The notes beneath the pieces are model-generated. The model worked only from the letters and a program-made list of their open reading frames with translations. It was not told the origin of the DNA and ran no database searches. 64,000 nucleotides of DNA from an uncultured Glaciecola sp. (lineage in GTDB: Bacteria > Pseudomonadota > Gammaproteobacteria > Enterobacterales > Alteromonadaceae): the NCBI RefSeq assembly GCF_937770335.1, contig NZ_CALJHY010000011.1, positions 62,001 to 126,000 of the forward strand, written 5' to 3'. The position numbers and the translations under genes are program-made. This document shows, in pieces, positions 57,201 through 64,000 of this stretch (position 1 is its first letter; every line of letters starts with the position of its first letter).

Positions 57201-58182
57201 ATGTGCCCAACCAAAGTGTGCCATCGGGCGTTATGGCTGATGACGTGACTACTCTATTGCTAATGGATGTATCGAAAGGTGCAACTAAGTTTAACTCCTT
57301 GGATGTGTTATGACTATTCACTCGGTACACGCCAGTACCTGTTGTAGCAAACATGGCGCCATCAGACGATTCATAAAAGCTATACACATAATTAACATTA
57401 TTATTGCTTACTGGCTCGAAGTTATCAGGGTGCCGATTAAAGCAATCGCAAATTTGATTGTAGCTGTTTATTGAAGTTCCATAGGTTCCAGCCCAAACAG
57501 TCCCTTGAGAATCTATGAATAAAGAATATATTATGTCGTGGCTTAAGGTATTTTCGTTACTTCTGCTATGCTTATAAATTTTTATTTCATGCGTATTTGG
57601 ATGTATTTTATTAAGCCCCCCTCCCCAAGTGCCGACCCAGATAAAACCCTCACTATCCTCTATGATTTGCCTAACCCAATGATGACTAAGGCCACCTTCC
57701 ACGCTGAAGGTTTTGATTGTTTTTGTTTTGGGATTATAAAGGTTTAACCCATAATCAGTGCCAATCCAAATATTTCCCTTACTATCTTCAAACAATCCTC
57801 TTATTCTATTGTTTGATGACTTCATTGGTAAATATGCCAGTTCATTATTTGACTTGAGAATGCTTATACCGTCACCTCCCGAGCCAAACCACACATCTCC
57901 ATTTGAAATAGGTATTATTGATTCAATTTTCCCGCCAGCGAAACTATTATTATTTCCCAGCATCGAGACTGCCTCAAACCTACCGCCATTAAATACCACT
58001 GCCCCGGTACTCGTCCCGACAAATAGCTTTCCATTAGGCGATACACCAAGGCTAAAAATATTATTACTGGGCAGGCCGTCTTTTGCAGTGTAGGTGTGAA
58101 AATTTGGCTCGGTAGCACACGCCACAAACGAGTAAACGTTTGTAAGAAATACAGTTAAGATTAGATGTTTTAGAAGCCTCAA
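54205..58182 (-). CDS. Hybrid two-component regulator (propeller sensor, kinase, receiver, AraC DNA-binding)
   Basis: 1325 residues. A signal peptide (MRLLKHLILTVFLTNVYSFVACA) is followed by two beta-propellers of Reg_prop repeats to ~residue 680 and a Y_Y_Y domain. One membrane span (~770-790) leads to HisKA with His833 (ISHELRTPITL) and a HATPase (NLLSNAVKYS; GSGIGLSIV). The receiver has Asp1125 (SDIMMPG), and a C-terminal AraC helix-turn-helix pair (~1225-1320) includes NEVGFSSQAYFSSCFKAFYNQTPSQF. This is the one-protein HTCS layout best known for glycan loci of Bacteroidetes. The start is TTG with GGAGG upstream. It is divergent from the collagenase gene, its likely target. Confidence 0.93.
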   Translation of the reverse strand: MRLLKHLILTVFLTNVYSFVACATEPNFHTYTAKDGLPSNNIFSLGVSPNGKLFVGTSTGAVVFNGGRFEAVSMLGNNNSFAGGKIESIIPISNGDVWFGSGGDGISILKSNNELAYLPMKSSNNRIRGLFEDSKGNIWIGTDYGLNLYNPKTKTIKTFSVEGGLSHHWVRQIIEDSEGFIWVGTWGGGLNKIHPNTHEIKIYKHSRSNENTLSHDIIYSLFIDSQGTVWAGTYGTSINSYNQICDCFNRHPDNFEPVSNNNVNYVYSFYESSDGAMFATTGTGVYRVNSHNTSKELNLVAPFDTSISNRVVTSSAITPDGTLWLGTSSTGLVSIPPQGYSFVNQSRRSSNAKGVQGQGVLSVSYINSRYVISSSTGIAEYKLASDDSLNFIKTISDDIEGHTILKASDDSLWVASGRQGIHRKKNIDSGNFEELSFWLFNRDDESIFDIEVDDKHIWVTSWLSGVLAFNIKTEEKRMFKLPNNTQPKINAIKILNGDVWVGALDGLYRVNQQKGVLEQFLINVEDEHNHLNHIYDISGVGDDLWLATETGVFKFGIQTKEFTKVSPANTNKISQSIALGPDGYLWSTFGSGVIKINSVSSEFELFDGDYFTDRIAFMGNSILSQENGFMLIGGYDGLLSFNVNDIYQDNFKHEIFIENISSDEEMNRTANEIEFSGKVNNLKLTFSTNETRTPKSLSYQYRILETKKEWTQLSINSELYIPYLSYGEYTTQVRVVNGFGNASEPFELKIIIHPPLWLSKIAWWFYVVAIITTGILFYKLRIRHLKMRGNLLECKISERTNELSIQNKIIKRQAEELQLGASQKTQLYETISHELRTPITLIMGPAKQLTEQLSDKKLSATARLIERNATRLNRLVNQLLDLSRSESKIIKASGNSVDLCKVVRGLVESFKPYAFDAGVSLSVDCHGEIIVLIGRDDAEKMISNLLSNAVKYSRFGDTVLIIVSQKNNIATIKVVDTGIGMKNEHLDEIFTRFYRVNAEQTATVEGSGIGLSIVKSIVDGANGKINVNSKVSAGTTFTIELPLNESSKANPNLSFSEAENKEPDEDIEIANSADKPHLLLVDDNEDILSYVSSLLHSNYLITTAKDGESGIEKARGIIPDIIVSDIMMPGIGGLELLETLKSDELTNHIPIVMLTAKGGSKIDGLMLRADDYIAKPFDENELLLKLRNLLDARDIIKQKFVIEYINESNDESDILQLKSPFITKLETIIEQHYQNSSFSVAELAIEAAVGERQLLRKLKAESDMGAKEYIRTFRLKKAAKLMMSGNTASFTANEVGFSSQAYFSSCFKAFYNQTPSQFASNKRTA

Positions 58183-58378
58183 TTATCCTCCACCAAGTCA
58201 CGGCTGCTTGTTATTTTTTCAAGTTTCGAGGTTAATGCATTTAAGCTATTTTTTCCATTCCAACTTACTGGATATCATAAGGAAGTCCGATTATTAAAAA
58301 ATAAAGTCTGATTTTTAATACTACCTAACCGATTAATTTGTATAGACTTTACCTGCTGTTTTGCTAAGGAGTTACAAA

Positions 58379-61300
58379 GTGTCGCATTATAAAGAAAGCA
58401 AAAAATTATTAGTCGCAGGTGGTATTGCACTAGCTCTATCAAGTAACATAATGGCTTCTGAAGTAAAGCCATTAAGTTACAATCATTCAGTTGATTACAA
58501 TCACTTCGCTCACGATAGGTCTGCACCTGCGGACTTTAATATTAGAACCGTCACTCGCCACACCTCATCGAAAACCACAAAAAAACAGGTAAACACTAGG
58601 CCCACTAATTCTGTTGGCTCTTCAGCGAAAGCAATGTCTACTGGCACTTCTGACCCAACAGTTGCTGAAGCAGCTTTGTTGTCTGGTCAAGAGTTAATTG
58701 ATTATATAGTTAGCCATTCTTCTGACTTGTTTTATTATGATGACGAGTGGTTTTCTGGCAACGATAATGTGATAGCGTTTTATACCGAAGAAAATATGAT
58801 TACTATTCTTGATGCTATAGCGGCTCGTTCTGCTGGGTATAACTCAGGTAATCGTCAAGGTCTTCGCCAGTTAGCATATATTGCTCGCGCTGGATACTAC
58901 AACAAGTTTTATGATGACGCTAACTTCAATTGGTCTGATAGCGCAGACACTGCTGTGTTAAGCGCTATTGGTGAATTCAAAAAGATTGACACACTCCTTA
59001 CTGATTTCAGTAATGGCCATGGTGAGCTTTTGTTTGAGCTTGTAAACCTGATTGATGGCTCAAATAATGCTGCTGGCAGTATTGATTTTTACTTAGATGT
59101 TATGGATACCTACCCTCAGGTTGACAATGATGTTATCCACAGCTTCACAACTGTTCTATACGGAATACACTTTTCATTTTTCCGCAACATTGAAAGCAAT
59201 GAAGATTTTAAAGCGGCTGCAAGCGCTATTGATGATTTGGTTCCGAGATTTAAGGGCTTAGTTGACCGTTTAGCGTACCTTCAAACTTGGGGTAATAATG
59301 ACGGCATACCTGCTGGCAATTATTCTAATACCCACATAGATTCTATTAATGAGCTTGCACGTCTAATGACCCTGCCTGCTCACTTCGAAAAAGCTGAAGC
59401 GGCGGTCGCGTCTATTCTTAATGAATACGATAGATTGTCAGTGCCTTGGTTGAAGGCTGTTGCTGCAATCATACAATACAGTGACTGCGATAAATTCGAT
59501 GGCATCTGCCGTGATGATATTGAAGCCGAGATGTATGAGTTGCTTTTCCCTAATACGTTCAGCTTTGATGATGGTGCATTAGTCATCCGCACTGCAATTT
59601 CTGAAGAGGCGGCCCAAGAGCTTTATCATGCGCAGAAAGAAGTGGCTGCGCAATATAAGCGCTCTAAGCAGGATTTGACTACTGTTGAGAATGACCCAAC
59701 AGATGTACTAACAATGTTTATTTATGGTACGCAAGCCGATTATAGTCATTTTCAGGGTTTCTTGTTTAATTTAGATTCGAATAATGGCGGTATCTATATT
59801 GAACAGTGGGGCCAGTTCTTTACGTACCAGCGTACAGCACAAGAAAGTATCTACACACTTGAAGAACTTTTCCGCCACGAGTATGTTCACTTCTTAAACA
59901 GCCGTTACACAATTGATGGCATGTGGGGCGAAGCAAGTTTTTATGACAACGAACGCTTAACATGGTGGGATGAAGGTTCTGCTGAGTTCTTCGCCGGGTC
60001 AACTCAAAGTAATGGCGTTCAAGTTCGTAAGATTATGGTTCAAGATATTAAGAATGATAGTGACGACCGACTCACTATTGCTGATGTATTAAGCTCTTCA
60101 TACAACGCAGGCTTCAAGTTTTACCGTTACTCAGCGTTGTTCTTCAACTTCTTGAATGATAACCAACCAGAAATAATCACCGCTTTATATAAAGCAGGTA
60201 AAAATAGCGACATCGCTGGATTCGACTCACTAGTTGCTGGCATGTCTTCTGATTCGACTTTACAAGCTAATTACGATGCTTACCTTGATGCGCAAGTTGC
60301 TAGCATCAACAACTTACTCGATTTCAATACAATCACAGTTCCTGCACTTGACTTGTTGACTGTTAATAACGCTGCTGACATTCAAGCGGTATTAGAAACT
60401 AAATTAACTGATACGGCATGTTCAATTTTTGCAACCTCGATGAACCACAGATTTGCTTGTACTGGCACAATCACTGGCGATACGGTTGCTGACCTTGATG
60501 CGACATTAGATGATGCAATTGAAGTGCTTGCTTTTAACCCGGTAAATAACTTCAAAACAATGAACTGTGCATACGGTGAAGTAGCTGATATGACCGCAAT
60601 ATACTCATGCGAAGGTGCATTACGTAATTTAGGTGTTGAATTACCGGATAACTTGGCACCGAATGCGATTGCTGGTGATGACCAAGATGCAATAGAAAGT
60701 GATTCAATCAACTTAGATGGTTCTGCATCAAATGACCCAGATGGTGATGCAATCACATACTCATGGATACAAACGTCTGGTACTGCTGTTATCAACCTGA
60801 TTGATGCCAACACTGCATCGCCATCATTCACGTTAGCTGATGTTTCATCAAACGAAAAAATCGTATTCGAGCTAACTGTTAATGACGGCGAGTTTGATGG
60901 TAAAGATAGCGTTTCAATCAATGTGACCGCTGAAAACGAAGCTCCGGTAGCAGATGCGGGAAGTGACATCGAACTTAATGAAGGTGAGCAAGAAATCTTA
61001 GACGCTACTGCATCATATGACCCTGAAGGTGTGAGCCTTACTTATTACTGGGAACAACTTTCTGGTCCAACTGCAACAATGGTTGATGATACACATACTA
61101 CACCGGCTATTACGGCTCCCGATGTAACAGGTAACCAAAATGCAGTGTTCCAAGTAACAGTAAGCGATGGTGTTAATACCGATACAGCTTCAGTAACTGT
61201 CACCTTCATAGATGGTGATGATGCGAACACGGCTCCTAATGCTAACGCTGGTAGCGCCCGCTCAGTGAATGAAGGGTCAGCGGTAAACTTAGCTGGTACA

Positions 61301-61639
61301 GGTACAGATTCACAAGGTGATGCACTGACTTACACTTGGACTCAAACGTCTGGTACTTCAGTAACACTTACGAACGCTGACACTGCAACCGCAACGTTCA
61401 CTGCACCGGAAGTATCTGCAAATACTGCACTGACTTTCGAGCTAACAGTAAGCGATGGCAGCTTAACAACTAATGACTCAGTAACTATCACAGTGAACAA
61501 CACAACTACCACGAACGGCGGTGGCCCAACTGGCAACGAAGGTGCTAAGTCTTCAGGTGGTGGGTCAATGGGTATGCTCTCTGGGTTGTTAATGATTAGC
61601 TTATTAGCCTTCCGTAGAAAAACAAATTCGGCAAAGTAA
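58379..61639 (+). CDS. M9-family collagenase with PKD-like repeats and GlyGly-CTERM tail
   Basis: 1086 residues from the GTG at 58379, which has AAGGAG seven bases upstream. Signal peptide (KKLLVAGGIALALSSNIMA), then an M9N-like helical activator domain and the zinc peptidase domain. The zinc motif HEYVH has its first His at residue 500, with WWDEGSAEFF supplying the downstream Glu. Three PKD/Ig-like repeats (~760-1045) probably bind collagen. The last ~35 residues are Gly/Ser-rich, then SMGMLSGLLMISLLAF and RRK, a GlyGly-CTERM signal recognised by rhombosortase after type II secretion. It degrades collagen or gelatin at the surface or outside. It is divergent from the HTCS regulator. Confidence 0.9.
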   Translation: MSHYKESKKLLVAGGIALALSSNIMASEVKPLSYNHSVDYNHFAHDRSAPADFNIRTVTRHTSSKTTKKQVNTRPTNSVGSSAKAMSTGTSDPTVAEAALLSGQELIDYIVSHSSDLFYYDDEWFSGNDNVIAFYTEENMITILDAIAARSAGYNSGNRQGLRQLAYIARAGYYNKFYDDANFNWSDSADTAVLSAIGEFKKIDTLLTDFSNGHGELLFELVNLIDGSNNAAGSIDFYLDVMDTYPQVDNDVIHSFTTVLYGIHFSFFRNIESNEDFKAAASAIDDLVPRFKGLVDRLAYLQTWGNNDGIPAGNYSNTHIDSINELARLMTLPAHFEKAEAAVASILNEYDRLSVPWLKAVAAIIQYSDCDKFDGICRDDIEAEMYELLFPNTFSFDDGALVIRTAISEEAAQELYHAQKEVAAQYKRSKQDLTTVENDPTDVLTMFIYGTQADYSHFQGFLFNLDSNNGGIYIEQWGQFFTYQRTAQESIYTLEELFRHEYVHFLNSRYTIDGMWGEASFYDNERLTWWDEGSAEFFAGSTQSNGVQVRKIMVQDIKNDSDDRLTIADVLSSSYNAGFKFYRYSALFFNFLNDNQPEIITALYKAGKNSDIAGFDSLVAGMSSDSTLQANYDAYLDAQVASINNLLDFNTITVPALDLLTVNNAADIQAVLETKLTDTACSIFATSMNHRFACTGTITGDTVADLDATLDDAIEVLAFNPVNNFKTMNCAYGEVADMTAIYSCEGALRNLGVELPDNLAPNAIAGDDQDAIESDSINLDGSASNDPDGDAITYSWIQTSGTAVINLIDANTASPSFTLADVSSNEKIVFELTVNDGEFDGKDSVSINVTAENEAPVADAGSDIELNEGEQEILDATASYDPEGVSLTYYWEQLSGPTATMVDDTHTTPAITAPDVTGNQNAVFQVTVSDGVNTDTASVTVTFIDGDDANTAPNANAGSARSVNEGSAVNLAGTGTDSQGDALTYTWTQTSGTSVTLTNADTATATFTAPEVSANTALTFELTVSDGSLTTNDSVTITVNNTTTTNGGGPTGNEGAKSSGGGSMGMLSGLLMISLLAFRRKTNSAK

Positions 61640-61660
61640 GATTCCTATAAAAACAGTAAG

Positions 61661-61683
61661 CAGATCCAGCTTCGCTGGATCTG
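61661..61683 (+). terminator. Hairpin after the collagenase gene
   Basis: CAGATCCAGC-ttc-GCTGGATCTG, a perfect ten-pair stem 22 bases after the stop. No strong T-run follows. Confidence 0.65.
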
Positions 61684-61702
61684 TAACGCACGTAGAGCAG
61701 TT

Positions 61703-62085
61703 ATGGAGAAATTAATATATTGTGCCGTCATTTTATTGCTATGGGGCTGTAGCTATCGACTTCCGCTCCCTGACTCACACTACGAATTACTACCATCCAC
61801 TTACGGAAAAATCGTAAAAGTGAGATATGTGTACATTATTACGGAGTTGTCATCCGGTCAAACTATTGTCTCTGGCACTATCAAGTTGCACTCAAATAAG
61901 AGAACCAGTATTGACCTTACTAATGGAGCCGTAGAAAAGAGAGGCTGGCAGATGTCAAAAAAGCTGAAAATGAAAGGAAAGAAATAGCAAGAAAAGCGAA
62001 AAAATTAAAACGCAAAAGCTTAAGGCGTGAGGCTAAACAATTCGAGCGAGAATTCCATAATGAGCTTTCGGTTAAGGTAGTTTAA
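61703..62085 (+). pseudogene. Small lipoprotein gene with a frameshift
   Basis: The ATG gives a lipobox (LLLWGCS) and 94 residues to a stop at 61987. At ~61934, in the GAAAAG run, a one-base shift (as if one A had been lost) joins GAVEK to ERLADVKKAENERKEIARKAKK... This runs to a TAA at 62083-62085 and forms a highly charged coiled-coil tail. The joined product of ~126 residues looks more natural than the truncated 94, so I read it as a frameshifted gene (or sequencing error). It lies behind the collagenase hairpin; no family recognised. Confidence 0.5.
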
Positions 62086-62214
62086 GTATGCCCTCAATAT
62101 TCGGACAAAATTTAAGAAATCACTAATTGATGCTGGATGTACCTAAATTTACCTATGTCTTAATTTGATAATAACCATTAAAAATATGAAATTCGAATAA
62201 TTTAAGAGGGACGT

Positions 62215-62376
62215 ATGACAGACAATACAAATATAGAAAATCAATCAAATAAGAAAAAAGGTTTTAATTGGATGATTTTAATAGGACCCCTTATTTGGAC
62301 CACCATAATGAATGGCGTTGACCTATGGATGCACACTGCACAAGTAAACGCCGGATGTATTTATTGCCATGTTTAG
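62215..62376 (+). pseudogene. Truncated gene disrupted by IS110 relic
   Basis: The ATG with AAGAGGG upstream begins MTDNTNIENQSNKKKGFNWM and a hydrophobic stretch LIGPLIW. From about 62291 the DNA belongs to a transposase relic on the opposite strand, and the frame ends 27 codons later. It is probably the start of a small membrane-anchored protein cut off by the insertion. Confidence 0.4.
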
Positions 62377-62524
62377 TGATACCGCCCACTTTTTGCCTGC
62401 CACCACTTGAATATTCTTTTGGCACTGCGCCTAAACAGAAGGCGTAATGCCGGCCATTTTTGTAATTATGAGATGCGCCCATTGCAGACCTTCCAATCGG
62501 CTCAGCCATTGATCCGCTTCTCAC
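62291..62524 (-). mobile_element. IS110-family transposase relic (C-terminal fragment)
   Basis: 77 codons on the minus strand. FCLGAVPKEYSSGGRQKVGGITKHGNKYIRRLL matches the Transposase_20 C-terminal signature of IS110/IS1111 elements (L-G-L-V-P...S-S-G-G...L-G-x-I-x-K-x-G-N-x-Y-L-R), given here in part. The N-terminal DEDD half is absent and no element ends are visible, so it cannot move. Confidence 0.75.
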
Positions 62525-62853
62525 TCAAAATGTTCAGTGTCAGTTCGATGACTCAGGCAGAGGGGGCAAAATAAAAAAGGGAAATACAACTGCAAATGCC
62601 TTTAATCACCTAAGGTCTTAGTTTGTGTGTTCATATGATGAAATAAAATAGAGACTACTTTATAATGACCGAAGTAAGGCAATGAAATAGCGTATGACTT
62701 TTTAGACCATATATACCAGCAAGTCCACGCTTTTGGACAAAAGTTCGCTGACCTCAAATTTTACACAAATACATTACTTGCCATCTTTTAAAATTAATGA
62801 TTTCAGCGTACAATTGTAAGCTGAAATCATTAATACTCAAATAAGTCATTATT
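62525..62853. other. Intergenic gap before trhA
   Basis: About 330 AT-rich bases between the IS110 relic and trhA. An imperfect repeat of gtacaattgtaagctgaaatcattaat-type sequence (tttaaaattaatgatttcag... and its inverse) brackets 62790-62835. No gene seen. Confidence 0.4.
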
Positions 62854-63516
62854 GTGAAGCAAACTACAACCCCACAAATACATCAATATAGTCCGCTAGA
62901 AGAACGCTTAAATGCACTTACTCATTTTCTCGGGTTCGCATTAGCGGTAATTGGTTTGGGTGCGCTATTGATGAAAAGTAATGGCTTGGTCGAAATTATA
63001 TCATCTATCGTTTTTGCCAGTTCAATGGTACTTCTGTTTGGCGCCTCTACTTTGTATCACTCAATAAGTAATCCGGTGTTAAAGCCGATACTCAAACGCG
63101 CCGACCACATTGCTATTTATTTATTGATTGCCGGTACTTACACGCCATTTTTATTAGTCGCAATTGATGGCTGGGTATCTACTGTTAGTATTATTACAAT
63201 ATGGGCTGTGGCGTTATTTGGAGTTGGTTTTAAAGCTATATTTAAAGATAAATATCCGAGACTAGCCGTAACAACTTATGCTGTTATGGGTTGGTTAGCC
63301 TTGCTGATTATTGTACCAATTCATAATGCGGTCCCGTTAACCGGCTTTATATTTTTGTTTTTAGGTGGTTTGGCGTATAGCTTGGGTATTCCATTCTATA
63401 TGGCAAAACATAAGCACTATACGCATGCTATATGGCATTTATTTGTGCTGTTAGGCGCCGCTTGTCACTTCTATGCAATTTATACCTTTGTTATTGGACA
63501 AACGATAGTCCTTTAA
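62854..63516 (+). CDS. trhA: Hemolysin III family protein TrhA
   Basis: 220 residues with seven membrane segments and the PAQR/HlyIII pattern: EERLNALTHFLGFALAVIG near the start, STLYHSISNP, RADHIAIYLLIAGTYTPF, and a C-terminal HAIWHLFVLLGAACHFYAI with the conserved His. Inner membrane. In E. coli YqfA/TrhA affects membrane energetics and fatty-acid composition; haemolysis is not expected. The start is GTG (62854). Its stop is four bases from the convergent hrpB stop. Confidence 0.9.
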   Translation: MKQTTTPQIHQYSPLEERLNALTHFLGFALAVIGLGALLMKSNGLVEIISSIVFASSMVLLFGASTLYHSISNPVLKPILKRADHIAIYLLIAGTYTPFLLVAIDGWVSTVSIITIWAVALFGVGFKAIFKDKYPRLAVTTYAVMGWLALLIIVPIHNAVPLTGFIFLFLGGLAYSLGIPFYMAKHKHYTHAIWHLFVLLGAACHFYAIYTFVIGQTIVL

Positions 63517-63520
63517 CTTC

Positions 63521-64000
63521 TTATTTCGGCATACGCTTTTTGATAGTGGCAGTAGCAGGCGCGTTTGCAGGATCATCAGGCCAAAAGTGTCGAGGATAAC
63601 GCCCTTTCATTTCCTTCTGTATCTGCTTATAACTCCCTTGCCAAAAGCCGATGAGATCATCAGTGGTTTGCAGGGGTCTCTGCGCTGGTGATAGCAATTC
63701 ACATGTAATCGGTAGTTTTCCGTTTAGCAATGTCGGGTGTTGTTGCATACCATAGAGTTCCTGCATTCTGACTGATAAGAACGCCTTTCCCTCCTCGTTA
63801 TAATTAATTCCAGCTTTTCTCCCAGTAGGTATCACTATCCCTTCTGGTAATAATGAATCAATCTGTTTGAGTTGTTTATAATCCATTTTTTGACTCAATA
63901 ACAGATAAAAAGGTAGATTTGAAAGTGCCTGCCACGTGCTTTTGTTAGTCAAAAATGGCAGTAGCCATTGGTCAATAGTTTGTAACAATCCGACATCTGA
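63521..64000 (-). CDS. hrpB: ATP-dependent helicase HrpB, C-terminal part (5' end outside window)
   Basis: The last ~160 residues of the DEAH-box helicase HrpB. They include INYNEEGKAFLSVRMQELYGMQQHP, the ITCELLSPAQRPLQTTDDLIGFWQGSY run and the C-terminal MKGRYPRHFWPDDP signature, all diagnostic of the HrpB C-terminal domain (split here for length). The frame stays open to the right edge, so the first Met-like codon visible is not the start. Role in RNA metabolism is not well defined in most bacteria. Confidence 0.92.
   Translation of the reverse strand, partial: SDVGLLQTIDQWLLPFLTNKSTWQALSNLPFYLLLSQKMDYKQLKQIDSLLPEGIVIPTGRKAGINYNEEGKAFLSVRMQELYGMQQHPTLLNGKLPITCELLSPAQRPLQTTDDLIGFWQGSYKQIQKEMKGRYPRHFWPDDPANAPATATIKKRMPK

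Overview
The window looks like a chromosome segment of a marine gammaproteobacterium of the Alteromonadales type. It is AT-rich (roughly 40% GC by eye). The housekeeping genes fadA, rluA, yacL, rhlE, ilvIH, orn-tRNA-Gly-rsgA-psd, yadGH, panP and hrpB closely resemble enterobacterial, Vibrio or Shewanella versions. The tRNA-Gly(GCC)/orn/rsgA/psd neighbourhood is the same as in E. coli apart from strand. No prophage, CRISPR array, rRNA or replication origin is visible. All calls come from reading the sequence; no database search was possible.

Layout. 1-10 kb: end of fadA, pseudouridine synthase rluA, yacL, a YgjP-like metallopeptidase, a lipoprotein gamma-glutamyltransferase, a molybdopterin oxidoreductase, the RNA helicase rhlE, a TraB/GumN-like protein and a PqiA-like membrane protein. 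10-12.2 kb: an accessory stretch with a fatty-acid desaturase, an orphan double-glycine-leader peptide missing from ordinary gene lists, and a small membrane protein broken at an A8 tract. 12.3-25 kb: cold-shock protein, ilvIH, a MaoP-like DUF413 protein, tRNA-Gly, orn, rsgA, psd, an EamA transporter, a glycerophosphodiesterase, a diguanylate cyclase with an inhibitory site, a MerC-like protein behind a near-perfect Zur box, and a YibQ-like deacetylase.

25.2-31.2 kb is an extracytoplasmic-function (ECF) sigma locus, all on the minus strand. It encodes a sigma factor, an RskA-type anti-sigma factor, a DUF4331 secreted protein, an Ig-like lipoprotein, a TPR protein and a HupE/UreJ-type membrane protein. 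The same bipartite promoter motif, with identical spacing, lies upstream of both the sigma gene and the DUF4331 gene. This defines a small self-contained regulon and is the strongest candidate here for an under-described system.

31.6-52 kb: panP, a degenerate EAL protein, a TrmB-like methyltransferase, the yadGH ABC exporter, a CNNM/CBS protein, and a periplasmic Ntn-acylase next to a large propeller hybrid kinase and a secreted creatininase-like protein. A second diguanylate cyclase, an SDR enzyme, a response regulator and a lone GT4 glycosyltransferase follow. 52-54 kb holds a haem-binding lipoprotein, a DUF465 protein and what looks like a subtilase relic.

54.2-62.5 kb: a hybrid two-component regulator fused to an AraC domain is divergent from an M9 collagenase carrying PKD-like repeats and a GlyGly-CTERM sorting tail, probably a sensor and its secreted enzyme. 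Behind the collagenase lie a frameshifted lipoprotein gene and an IS110 relic. The window ends with trhA (hemolysin III family) and the 3' part of hrpB.
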